A stretch of DNA of 64,000 nt from Streptomyces camponoticapitis (GTDB taxonomy: Bacteria > Actinomycetota > Actinomycetes > Streptomycetales > Streptomycetaceae), in assembly GCF_014646115.1 (NCBI RefSeq), contig NZ_BMMV01000015.1, forward strand, positions 124,001 through 188,000, written 5' to 3'. Both the position numbers and the translations under genes were made by a program. The notes under the pieces are model-generated. The model was not told the origin of the DNA. It saw nothing but the letters and a program-made list of their open reading frames with translations, and did no database searches. How positions within the stretch are numbered: position 1 is the stretch's first letter; the number at the start of each line of letters is the position of its first letter. Below are positions 35,401 to 44,700 of this stretch, piece after piece.

Positions 35401-35967
35401 TCAGTAACCGCCGCCACCGCTGCTGTTCCCGGAGTTCTTGGTGATCTTCTTGCCGGCCGGGTCCATGACGTACCACTTGGCGCCGAAGGCGTTGAGGCCC
35501 TGCCCGTTGGTCTGGCCGGCCTTCGTGTCATCGGCGAAGTGGTAGAGCGGGCGTCCGTTGTAGGTCACCTGCATGCTGCCGTCGTCGCGCTTCGTGGTCT
35601 TCAGCAGATTGGCCTTGAGCCCGCTGCCGGCGGCCGGCTTCGACTTCACGGTGTACGGCGGCCACTGCTGGGCGCACGCGCCGTTGCACATCGACTTGTT
35701 CTTGGTGTCCTTGTCGAACTCGTAGAGCGACATACCCTTGTTGTCGACCAGCATCTTGCCGAGGGAGCCGTTGTTCTTGACGTCGACGGTCGGCGCCGCG
35801 GACGACGACACCGCCGGGACCACCTCGGCCTCACGGCTGTCGGCGTGGTTGGTGTCGGTGTCGCTGGCGCTGCCATTGTCGCCACCGCCGTCCGAACAAC
35901 CGGCCGCCGCGGTGGCGAGCAGCAGGGCGGAGGCCAGTGCGGTGACTGTCCTGGTGTGCCGTCTCAT
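35401..35967 (-). CDS. Lipoprotein with two Y-x4-D-type secreted repeats
   Basis: The protein has 188 residues; AGGAG stands 6 bases before the ATG. The lipobox is AAGC with Cys24. Two repeats of the Lipoprotein_15 type follow: LGKMLVDNKGMSLYEFDKD (with CNGACAQQWPPY) and YNGRPLYHFADDTKAGQTNG. Members are often found with cupredoxins or respiratory genes and may be redox-linked, but their role is unknown. This is the first gene of the three-gene operon. Confidence 0.86.
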   Translation of the reverse strand: MRRHTRTVTALASALLLATAAAGCSDGGGDNGSASDTDTNHADSREAEVVPAVSSSAAPTVDVKNNGSLGKMLVDNKGMSLYEFDKDTKNKSMCNGACAQQWPPYTVKSKPAAGSGLKANLLKTTKRDDGSMQVTYNGRPLYHFADDTKAGQTNGQGLNAFGAKWYVMDPAGKKITKNSGNSSGGGGY

Positions 35968-36155
35968 CAGGGACTCCTCGATCGTCGGCCGCCCGGGCGG
36001 GCAGCACGCGGCCCGCCCGATCGGGGCCGCTCGCCCCAAGTGCACAGCAGGGCCGACGGACCGGCCACCTGGGCTGGGCCGTCGGAGTGCGGCCCGGACG
36101 GGACCGAGGGAGTGGCGAGGAGTTGTGGTGGGACGGGGCGCCTGAGCCCGTTCGG

Positions 36156-36767
36156 TCAGGCTTCCTCGAAGTAGGCGTCGAGCACCGCGTCGAGGTCGGC
36201 CGTCCACTTCTTGAGGCTGCTCCGGGAGGGTGCGTCGACCTCCGACTGGTAGTGACGGCGGCCGGTGGTGTGCAGGGTGACGGTGAACCGGCGGGTGAAT
36301 CTGGGGGTCTCGATCTCCACGGCGCCGATCTCGTCCCAGCCGAACTCCGCCTCGGTCTCGTCGAGCCGGAGGCGGACGCCGGTGCGGTCGGCGGTCATCG
36401 AGGCGCGGCGGTCGCTGACGTCGAAGACGGGACCGTCCTCGTCGGCGTCGTCGTCCGAGGCGTCCTTCTTGAAGGAGACAGCCCCGTTCGCGTCGTCCGC
36501 GTCGTCCGCCTTGTCGCCGGTCCCGGCGTCGGACGTCGAGTCGGCCTCCACGTCGGTCGGTCCGGACTCGTCGGCGGTTGCCGCCCGGGAGGCCTCGGCC
36601 CCTTCGGTCGGCTCTTCGGCCGTCTCCTCGTCGGTGGCCCCCGGAGGAACGTCCTTGGCGGCGTCGTCAGCCTCCTCTACGAGGCGGGGTGCCATGAGCC
36701 CAGGGATGTATCCGGGATCGGTCCCCGCGGCGGGTACGGGCTGGATTATCGGATCGATGCGCTCCAC
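36156..36767 (-). CDS. Acidic two-part protein of unknown function
   Basis: The start is placed at GTG 36767 (203 residues), with ATG 36695 as alternative. CATACT, a fair -10, lies just before the GTG and no ribosome site is seen, which fits a leaderless message. After the short head (VERIDPIIQPVPAAGTDPGY) comes a disordered Asp/Glu/Ala-rich region. The compact C-terminal domain has beta-strand character (GVRLRLDETEAEFGWDEIG and RRFTVTLHTTGRRHYQS) ending in a helix. The C-terminal half looks like a small PH-like fold, but no family is claimed. Confidence 0.57.
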   Translation of the reverse strand: MERIDPIIQPVPAAGTDPGYIPGLMAPRLVEEADDAAKDVPPGATDEETAEEPTEGAEASRAATADESGPTDVEADSTSDAGTGDKADDADDANGAVSFKKDASDDDADEDGPVFDVSDRRASMTADRTGVRLRLDETEAEFGWDEIGAVEIETPRFTRRFTVTLHTTGRRHYQSEVDAPSRSSLKKWTADLDAVLDAYFEEA

Positions 36768-37144
36768 GGCTGGAGTATGGCGGATAAACCTGTGCGAGGA
36801 ACACTCGGTAGCCGCATGACCCCCCAATTACGGTGAATGTGACGAGCCGCATGCCTCTTGAAGGCGAGTACCGGCCCATTCCCGACATAGCACTCGCCGA
36901 GGCGGGTGGAGCACGCCGGCCGGTACCCGGCGGCCGCGTCCGGACTCGCGTGCGGAGCTCCAAGACGGTGCCGTACGGCGGGACATGACGGACCGTGGGG
37001 TGATCGACCAGTCCTCGGTGTCCCCGGCCGGGAGGTAGGGGGCGAGGCCCGGAGAGCGGGGCTCGCATCCATGAGTTGAGGCACCGACGGCGCGCGATTC
37101 GACCTGGGCGTGAGCCCGCCGCACAGGCACGCCCCCCTACTCAC

Positions 37145-37180
37145 CCCCTATTTATTCACCCCTATTCCTCAACCCCTATT
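37145..37180. repeat. Three CCCCTATT direct repeats with exact 14-bp period
   Basis: CCCCTATT begins at 37145, 37159 and 37173. The units between differ (TTATTCA, CCTCAA and others), so only the 8-base core is conserved. The even spacing in an AT-rich patch suggests a protein-binding array. A 14-bp step is not a helical multiple, which argues against a simple one-face array. Confidence 0.5.
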
Positions 37181-37500
37181 TCGGTTCCGGTTGGAGCCGC
37201 GGGCCATCCTGACGGGCACGTTCCGGTCTTGGGCGGCGAAGGGCCCCGGCCGTTCCCCGCCCGGTCTCACGACGCCGCCACGGCCGCCCGGCCCGACGGC
37301 GGGGCCCGCACCTGACAGTCCACCTGCGGGGCGCCGTTGGCGGGGACGGAGTTCGGCGAGTTCGACAACGCCCATGCGCTATGTTTTCACCGCAGGAGCG
37401 CCCTTGCCCGAACGGGCCGTCTCGTCGCCCGCAAGCACCCGCACGTGACCGATATCTCCTGACCGGTATGGACTATGGCGCGAGGGAAAAGGGGTGCCTA

Positions 37501-37514
37501 TTGTTTTTCAACAA
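37501..37514. promoter_or_regulatory. AT-rich palindrome in the gene-poor gap
   Basis: TTGTT (37501-37505) and AACAA (37510-37514) flank TTTC. Such an AT-rich palindrome is rare in this GC-rich DNA, but its arms are short. Confidence 0.25.
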
Positions 37515-38525
37515 CCAGGTAAACAAATCCGCTGCGCGCCGCTCGCGCCCCCGTGCGCCTGCTATCTTAATTTCACCCACGCAGCTGCCGTCGGGCCCGT
37601 GCCCGCCGCACTATCCGCGGCAAACGGAATGCCGGAGACCGGGCAGTTCACCCACCGGGGCACGCAGCCGAGGCACCTTAAGGCCGACACCCGTTCATCC
37701 CGTGCGCCCAAAGAGTCCGTCTGCCGCACGCTTCGAGCCGTCATCATCCAGCGGGAAAAGCGCGTCAGGCCGTCCGAACCGGAGGCGGGACGATTTGCCA
37801 AGGGGGCACGGTCGGCGCGTCAGCGCGCGTGGTGCGCCGGCCGCGCGCCGCCCGGTGTCGACCGGGACCGCGGACTCGGCATCCAGGACCCTCCCGCCAC
37901 CTCACCAGGGCGTTCGCACGGTCGCCACGCGCCGGGCCTCGCGGGACACCGCGCCGGCAGCGCGCGGGAAAGGGTGGACCACGGCGTCCTCAACTCCGTA
38001 AGCCGCGACCGGCGTCGGCCGTCCCGCGACTCCGCCGACGGCTCCGCCCACCTCCGGCCGGCGCCGCCGCGGCGATCTCCGCACGTGCGCACCGGGGCCC
38101 GCGTCGCGGCTCCGCCGCTCGGGCCGTACGAACTGACCGGTAACACCGAGTTCACCTATCCCGGTGATGAACGCGTCACGACCGGAACCCTTCGCGTATG
38201 GATTCCGTCTTGGCCGCCGAGGCCAGATCGTCGCTGGTCTTCGGGTTTGGCCGAAAGCAAGCCGCCGCGCTTGAATCGACGACGGCGCGTCTTTTGGTAA
38301 CCGTGGCCGGAGGTGAGGACCGTATCGTAGTACAGGCAGTCCGTGAAGCGACCGACTCCAGGCGTCGGCACCCTCGCAATTCGCCCCGTACGGCACCAGA
38401 CCAGGCTCCGCGGGGCCCTCGAAAGTTCCCTACGAGCCGGTAATCGCCGCTGAGGTTACTAGGAGATTTCGCACAGCGGCTCTTACTACTCCCTAGCGCC
38501 ACAGCGATTATCCTATCGCCGGGTG

Positions 38526-38543
38526 GTGACCGAATACGGTCAC
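38526..38543. promoter_or_regulatory. 18-bp palindrome upstream of the LAL regulator gene
   Basis: GTGACCG (38526-38532) and CGGTCAC (38537-38543) flank AATA with no mismatch. It ends 100 bases before the GTG start of the regulator gene, close to where a promoter is expected (AT-rich CACTATGCTTCTCATATTGACG follows in two parts). It is a good candidate operator, for the LAL itself or a global regulator. Confidence 0.42.
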
Positions 38544-38643
38544 TATGCTTCTCATATTGACGACTGGGTTCCGTTTCTCGCTGCGCCGGAAACGGAGACC
38601 AGATGCACGACCAAAAGGTGTAAACAGGGGGGGAAGGCTCGTA

Positions 38644-41499
38644 GTGTTGAAGGAACGGGACAAGATACTCGAACAGCTCGACGATCTGCTGATCCAGTCC
38701 ACGCGAGGCAGGGGGGCCATCGCCGCGATCAGCGGTTCGACCGCGGTCGGGAAGACCACGACACTCAACGCGCTGGCGGAGCGCGCGACTTCGGCGGGCA
38801 GCACGGTGCTCAGCGTGGTGAGTTCGCCCCACGAGCGCGAGGTGCCCTACAGCGCCCTCGCGCAGCTGCTCCACTCGATCGAGGCCCAGTGCGTCGCCAC
38901 CGACGGTCCGGGCGACGGGGGCCCGGGGAGCCTCCGTCCCGGCAGGCAGGCCGAGGTGGCCGCCGCGCTCGCCCCGCCCGGGGCCCACGACGATCCGCTG
39001 ACCGTCGCACGGCGGACCTACCAGGTCATCGCCGAACTGACGACCTGGCGTCCCGTGCTCATCACGGTGGACGACATCCAGCACACCGACACCGCCACCC
39101 TTACCTGCCTGCGCCACCTGGCGCAGCGGCTGACCCAGCTCTCGCTCACGCTCGTCTTCACGCACGGGGTCTCCGTCGACGAACAGCCGGCTCGCGTCCT
39201 GGACGACCTGCTGTACCGCACCAGCGCCCGCCACTTCCATCTGGAGCCGCTCTCGCGCGTGGACATCATGGGGCTGGCCGCGAGCCGCCTCCCGGTCCTG
39301 CCCTCGGACCGGCTCATCGTCGAGATCCACCGGCTGAGCGGCGGAAATCCGCTGCTCGCGCTGGCGCTCATCGAGGAGCACCGGCTGCGCGCCGCGTCCG
39401 AGTCCGTCCCTGGGCCGGTCCCCCAGCAGACGACCGAGGGCCCCGGCCGCCAGACGACCACCGAGGGCGGGGCGTCGATCGGCCCCGTCTTCTACCAGGC
39501 GGTCCTCGCCTATCTGCACCGGCTCGGTCCGCGCGCGGTCCGGCTCGCCCGGTGCCTCGCCCTGCTGGACGAGTCGACGACGCCTCTTCTGCTGAGCCGG
39601 CTGAGCGGTATCGACCCCGAACTGTTGAAACGTTATATACGGCTCTTCACCAGCATGGGTGTGCTGGACGGCGTGCGACTGCGGCACGCCGGCGTACGCC
39701 AGGCGGTCCTCGGTGAGATGCCGCATGGCGAGGCGACCCAGCAGCGGTACCGCGCCGCCTGCCTGTTGAACGAGGGCGGGGCGCCGCCGCAAGCCGTCGC
39801 CATGCACCTGCTCAGCGTCGGTCCGCTGCACGACGGATGGGTGCTGCCCGTACTGCAGGAGGCCGCCTCCCACGCCATGGAGGACGGGGACGTACCGCAG
39901 GGCATCCGCTATCTGGAGCTGGCCTGCGAGTGCTCATCGGACGAGGGACAGCGTCTGTCGGCGAAGTCGCTCTACGCGTACGGCCAGTGGCAGCTCAGAC
40001 CCGCCGAGTCCGGCCCGCACTTCCGCGCGCTCAAGGGCCCCATCCTCGAAGGGAAGCTCGCGGGCAACGACGCCCTGTGGGTCGCCGAGGGGATGCTGTT
40101 CCACCTCAACTTCGAGGAGGCGCTGGAAGTCGTCGACCACGTCAACACCGGCGACGAGGAGCTGTCGAACGCACTGCACAGCACCCGGATGCTCATGGCC
40201 GCCGAAGTCCCCGGCCTGCTCGAACGGCTGAACCGTCCGCTCCCGGCGACGACCGCCCCGGCGACGTCCCACGCGGAATTAAGGGCACGCCACGCCCTCG
40301 CGCTCGTCCTTGAGAACGGCGCGGACAAGTACGCCATCGCCCTGGCCGAGCAGGTGTTCCAGGGCAGCCAGAGCCGGCCGACATCGAGGCTCAGCGGCCT
40401 GCCGAAGGCACTGCTGGCCCTGTGCTACGCGGATCAGCTCGACTCCGCCGCCACGTGGTACGAGCTGGTCGCGGCCGAGATGGAAGGCCATGACGCCCCC
40501 GGCTGGCGCGCCCAGATCGAAGGCGTCGGAGCGCTCCTGTCGCTGCGGCGCGGACGCCTGGCGGACGCCGTACGCCAGGCGGAGACCGCCTACTCCCGGC
40601 TGTCCGGGCCGAGATGGAACGTCAGCAGCGCGCTGGCGCTGACCGTGCTCGTCGAGGCCCACACCGCGATGGGCAACCACCAGGCCGCGGCCAAGCATCT
40701 GGCGGCCGAGCCTCCGCCGGCGCTCTTCCTCACCCGCGCGGGGCTGCACTACCTGTACGCGCGCGGCCGTCACCACCTCGCGACCGGCAACACGTATCTC
40801 GCCCTGTCGGACTTCCAGGAGTGCGGCACGCTGATGCGGCGCTGGAACATCGACTCCCCCTCCCTGGCGCCCTGGCGGCTCGGAGAGGCCGAGGTGTGGC
40901 TGCGGCTGGGCGACCGGGAGCAGGCCGCCCGGCTCATCGAGAAGCAGCTCGCCCATCCCGACATGGGGCTCACCCGCTCGCGCGGGATGACCCTGCACAC
41001 CCTGGCACTGGTCCAGGCGACGGCCAAGCAGCCGCCGATCCTGCGGGACGCCTTCCGGCTGCTGGAGGCGAGCGGAGCGCGGTACGAGGCCGCCGCCGTC
41101 CTGGCCGATCTCAGCCGGGCCTACCAGCAGTTGGGCGACAAGCGGGCCCGGCCGACCGCACGGCGGGCGTGGCGGCTCGCCAAGAGCTGCCAGGCGGAGT
41201 CCCTCTGCCAGGCCCTGCTGCCGACGTCCATGCCGCAGAGCATGGACACGAGGCCGGCCGAGGGGTCCCGCGGTCCCGACCGCGTGGCACAGGACAGCTT
41301 CGGCACGCTCAGCGAGTCCGAACGACGCGTCGCGATGCTGGCCGCGCAGGGGTACGCCAACCGTGAGATCGCCGAGAGGCTGTTCATCACGGTCAGCACC
41401 GTCGAACAGCATCTGACCCGCGTCTACCGCAAGATGGGCATCAGGAATCGCGAGCAGCTCCTCCAGGGAGCGCACGCGGTCAGCTACGAGTCCGTCTGA
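38644..41499 (+). CDS. LAL-type LuxR-family regulator of the PKS cluster
   Basis: The protein has 951 residues from GTG 38644 (GGGGGGAAGG upstream). The N-terminal AAA-like ATPase has P-loop GSTAVGKTTT (31-40) and a Walker B-like VLITVDDIQ. A long helical middle follows. The C-terminal LuxR helix-turn-helix comprises LSESERRVAMLAAQGYANRE, IAERLFITVSTVEQHLTRVY and RKMGIRNREQL. LAL proteins are the usual pathway-specific activators of macrolide and polyene PKS clusters. Codon 546 is TTA (40279-40281), so full translation needs the bldA tRNA, which links expression to development. Rare codons ATA and AAA also occur near 39626-39634. A terminator follows, and the PKS genes lie in the same direction. 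Confidence 0.93.
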   Translation: MLKERDKILEQLDDLLIQSTRGRGAIAAISGSTAVGKTTTLNALAERATSAGSTVLSVVSSPHEREVPYSALAQLLHSIEAQCVATDGPGDGGPGSLRPGRQAEVAAALAPPGAHDDPLTVARRTYQVIAELTTWRPVLITVDDIQHTDTATLTCLRHLAQRLTQLSLTLVFTHGVSVDEQPARVLDDLLYRTSARHFHLEPLSRVDIMGLAASRLPVLPSDRLIVEIHRLSGGNPLLALALIEEHRLRAASESVPGPVPQQTTEGPGRQTTTEGGASIGPVFYQAVLAYLHRLGPRAVRLARCLALLDESTTPLLLSRLSGIDPELLKRYIRLFTSMGVLDGVRLRHAGVRQAVLGEMPHGEATQQRYRAACLLNEGGAPPQAVAMHLLSVGPLHDGWVLPVLQEAASHAMEDGDVPQGIRYLELACECSSDEGQRLSAKSLYAYGQWQLRPAESGPHFRALKGPILEGKLAGNDALWVAEGMLFHLNFEEALEVVDHVNTGDEELSNALHSTRMLMAAEVPGLLERLNRPLPATTAPATSHAELRARHALALVLENGADKYAIALAEQVFQGSQSRPTSRLSGLPKALLALCYADQLDSAATWYELVAAEMEGHDAPGWRAQIEGVGALLSLRRGRLADAVRQAETAYSRLSGPRWNVSSALALTVLVEAHTAMGNHQAAAKHLAAEPPPALFLTRAGLHYLYARGRHHLATGNTYLALSDFQECGTLMRRWNIDSPSLAPWRLGEAEVWLRLGDREQAARLIEKQLAHPDMGLTRSRGMTLHTLALVQATAKQPPILRDAFRLLEASGARYEAAAVLADLSRAYQQLGDKRARPTARRAWRLAKSCQAESLCQALLPTSMPQSMDTRPAEGSRGPDRVAQDSFGTLSESERRVAMLAAQGYANREIAERLFITVSTVEQHLTRVYRKMGIRNREQLLQGAHAVSYESV

Positions 41500-41528
41500 T
41501 CCGTACGACGCCCCCCACAAGGGGCCCG

Positions 41529-41562
41529 GTCCGCCTGCCCGTTCACCAACGGGCAGGCGGAC
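41529..41562 (+). terminator. Hairpin terminator after the LAL gene
   Basis: A perfect 15-bp stem (GTCCGCCTGCCCGTT at 41529-41543, complement at 41548-41562) has a CACC loop, 29 bases after the stop codon. It implies a separate promoter for the PKS genes. Confidence 0.72.
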
Positions 41563-41598
41563 TTCCGTCTGTCCTGGAGCCCAAGCGGGGGCGGTCCC

Positions 41599-41612
41599 CA
41601 GGGGTACCCCTG
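41599..41612. promoter_or_regulatory. 14-bp palindrome in the PKS promoter region
   Basis: CAGGGGTACCCCTG is perfectly symmetric and lies 125 bases before the PKS start. Two further G-rich boxes follow (CTAGGGGG near 41624 and CTGGGGG near 41644). The site resembles, with mismatches, the GGGA/TCCC palindromes bound by LuxR-type regulators in polyene clusters. It is a candidate activator site for the LAL protein. Confidence 0.42.
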
Positions 41613-41736
41613 ACAAAGCCGTCCTAGGGGGCTCTACGGGTAGCTGGGGGCGAGCGGCGGAGATGATGATCGTTCCCTCAAGACGAACGCCTGCCCGGCG
41701 TTTTCGAAGCGCGCGATGAGGGAGGCACTCGCCATC

Positions 41737-44700
41737 ATGTCGAGTGATCTTGTTCACGGTACGGATGCAATCGCTATCACCGGCATGTCATGCCGCCTCC
41801 CCCAGGCACCCGACGCCAGCGCCTTCTGGGAGCTGCTGCGGTCGGGCCGGAGTGCGATCGGCGAGGTACCACAGGACCGTTGGGACCCGGACGAGGTGCT
41901 GCCGGACTCGCCTGAGCGGCACCGCGCCGCGCTGCGCCACGGCGGGTTCCTCGACCGCGTGGACCAGTTCGACGCGGCGTTCTTCGGGATCTCGCCGCGC
42001 GAGGCCGTGGCGATCGACCCCCAGCAGCGGCTCTTCGCCGAACTGGCCTGGGAGGCGCTGGAGGACGCGGGCATCGTCCCGGAGACTCTGCGGTCCACCG
42101 CGACCGCCGTCATCGTCGGCGCGATCGCCGGTGACTACGCGGCGCTGGCCCACCGAGGCGGCGCGATCACGCAGCACTCGCTGCCGGGTCTGAACCGCGG
42201 CGTCATCGCCAACCGGGTCTCCTACGCGCTGGGCCTCAACGGCCCGAGCATGGCGGTCGACTCGGCCCAGTCGTCGTCCCTCGTGGCGGTGCACCTGGCG
42301 GTCGAGAGCCTGCGCAAGGGTGAGTGCACCCTCGCGCTGGCGGGCGGTGTGGCGCTGAACTTCGCACCCGAGAGCGCCGAAGTCGCGGGGATGTTCGGCG
42401 GGTTGTCGCCCGACGGGCGCTGCTTCACCTTCGACGCGCGCGCCAACGGGTACGTACGCGGTGAGGGCGGCGGCGTCGTCGTACTGAAGCCGCTCGCGGA
42501 CGCGGTGCGCGACGGCGACACCGTGTACGGCGTCATCCGCGGCAGCGCGGTCAACAACGACGGCTCCACCGACGGACTCACCGTGCCCAGCGCCGAGGCG
42601 CAGGCGACGGTGCTGCGCCAGGCGTGCGAGGACGCGGGCGTGGACCCGGCCGAGGTCCGTTACGTGGAACTCCACGGCACGGGCACCCCTACCGGCGACC
42701 CGCTGGAGGCGGCCGGTATCGGCGCCACGTACGGCAGCGCGCGTCCCGCGGGCTCACCCGTCCTCGTCGGCTCCGCCAAGACCAACGTCGGGCACCTGGA
42801 AGGCGCGGCGGGCATCGTCGGCCTCATCAAGACGGCGCTGAGCATCCGGCACCGCGAGATCCCGGCGAGCCTCAACTACGAGACGCCGAACCCGCGCATC
42901 GATCCCGAGGCGCTCAATCTGCGTGTCCAGACCGCGTCCGGCCCCTGGCCGGACGCGCCGCTGCTTGCCGGTGTGAGCTCCTTCGGTGTCGGCGGAACGA
43001 ACTGCCACGTCGTCCTCGCCGAGGCGCCCGAGCGGGCCGCTCCCGAGGCCGCGCCGGCGGGCGACGAGCCCGAGCTGCCGCTGGCCCCGTGGCTGGTGTC
43101 CGGGCGTACGGAGGCCGCTCTGCGCGCCCAGGCCGGGCGGCTGCTGGAGCGGCGTACCGGGGACGCCGACGCGTTCGACATCGGCCGGTCGCTGGCCGGC
43201 ACCCGTACCCACTTCGAACACCGCGCCGTCGCCCTCGGGCTCGACCACGACGCGCAGTTGGAGGCGCTGAGGACCGGCGCCGAGGTGCCGGGGCTCGTCA
43301 CCGGTGTCACCGGCGAGCACGGGAAGATCGCGCTGGTCTTCCCGGGGCAGGGCTCGCAGTGGGAAGGCATGGCGCGCGAGCTGATGCGCACGTCGGCGGT
43401 CTTCCGCGCGTCGATCGAGGCGTGCCACGAAGCCCTCGCCCCGTACGTCGACTGGTCGTTGCTGGACACGCTCACCGCCGAGTCCGGCGCGACGGCCCTC
43501 GACCGCGCGGACGTCGTCCAGCCCGTGCTCTTCGCGGTGATGGTCTCGCTCGCCAGGGTGTGGGAGTCGCTGGGCGTACGGCCCGACGCGGTCATCGGTC
43601 ACTCGCAGGGCGAGATCGCCGCGGCGCACATCGCGGGCGCGCTCGACCTGGCGGACGCCGCAAGGATCGTGGCCCTGCGCAGCCGGACGATCATGACGCT
43701 GGCGGGTACCGGAGCGATGGCGTCGGTGCCGCTGGCGGCCGACAGGGTCGCCGAGTACATCGAGCCCTTCGGCGACGGACTGAGCATCGCCGTCGTCAAC
43801 GGGCCCAGCACCACGGTCGTGGCCGGAACCCCCGAGGCCGTCGCCGAGCTGCTGGCCCGCTGCGAGAGCGACGGGATCCGCGCGAAGGCCGTCTCCGCCG
43901 TGGACTTCGCCTCCCACTCGCCGCACATGGACGCCATCAAGGACCGGCTGCTGGAGCAGTTCGCCGGAGTGACGCCGCGTTCGTGCGACATCGCGTTCTA
44001 CTCGACGGTCACCGCGGGCGCCATCGACACGGCAGGGCTCGACGCCGAGTACTGGTTCTCCAACCTTCGTCGGCCCGTCCTCTTCGAGTCGACCCTCCGG
44101 GCCATGGCCGAGGACGGCTTCGGCACGTTCGTGGAGTCGAGCCCGCACCCCGTGCTCACGGTCGGACTGCGCGCGACGCTGCCCGACGCGGTGGTGGTGG
44201 ACTCGCTGCGCCGCAACGAGACTCCGTGGCCGCAGCTGCTGACCTCCCTGGCGGAGCTTCACGTTCGCGGTCTGCCCGTGGACTGGTCCGCCGTGTTCGC
44301 CGGCCGGGCGCCCGGCCGTGTGGCGCTGCCGACGTACGCGTTCCAGCGCGAGAGCTACTGGCCGGAGGTCTCGACCGCGTTCGAGCCCGGCACCCGCGGC
44401 ACCGCCCAACTCCCGGAAGCCGTACGCGAGGAGACCCCCGCCGCGGGCTCGTCATGGGCCGGACGGATCGCCGGCCTGCCGGCGGACGAGCGCTCCCGTG
44501 TCGCGCTGGAGCTCGTCCGGCTGCGTACCGCGATCGTCCTCGGCCACCTGAGCACGGACACGGTCGAGGTCGGCCAGGCCTTCCGTGAGCTGGGCATGGA
44601 CTCCACCATGGCGGTCCAGCTCCGTCAGAACCTCGTGGACATCACCGGGCTGAACCTGCCGGAGACCGTCGTGTTCGACCACCCGAGCCCGTCCCGGCTC

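Larger units (their letters stand above)
36768..38643. other. Gene-poor gap at the probable left edge of the PKS cluster
   Basis: Several frames are open here but none encodes a believable protein: compositions are Arg/Pro/Ser-rich and no start has a good ribosome site with sensible downstream sequence. Local composition drops to AT-rich in three places (about 37141-37190, 37490-37600 and 38440-38570), unlike the flanks. It holds three CCCCTATT repeats, a TTGTT/AACAA palindrome and a perfect 18-bp palindrome before the regulator gene. It may be decayed coding DNA plus the regulatory region of the cluster. Confidence 0.5.

Noticed and set aside
37145..37180. SARP-type heptamer repeats
   Set aside because: The 14-bp step does not fit the 11- or 22-bp spacing of SARP operators and no SARP gene is in the window.
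37494..38300. A 268-codon open frame and several shorter ones in the gene-poor gap
   Set aside because: The translations are low-complexity (Arg/Pro/Ser/Ala), with no ribosome site at the starts and no recognisable motif; kept only as part of the gap entry.
38198..38443. An 81-codon frame starting MDSVLAAEARSSLVFGFGRK
   Set aside because: It looks more protein-like than its neighbours at the start, but turns into Arg/Pro-rich sequence, lacks a ribosome site and runs into the AT-rich promoter region.
41764..43030. First KS read as a normal or dead condensing domain
   Set aside because: The exact Cys-to-Gln change with otherwise intact KS motifs, followed directly by AT and ACP at the start of the line, is the KSQ loading signature and not random loss.
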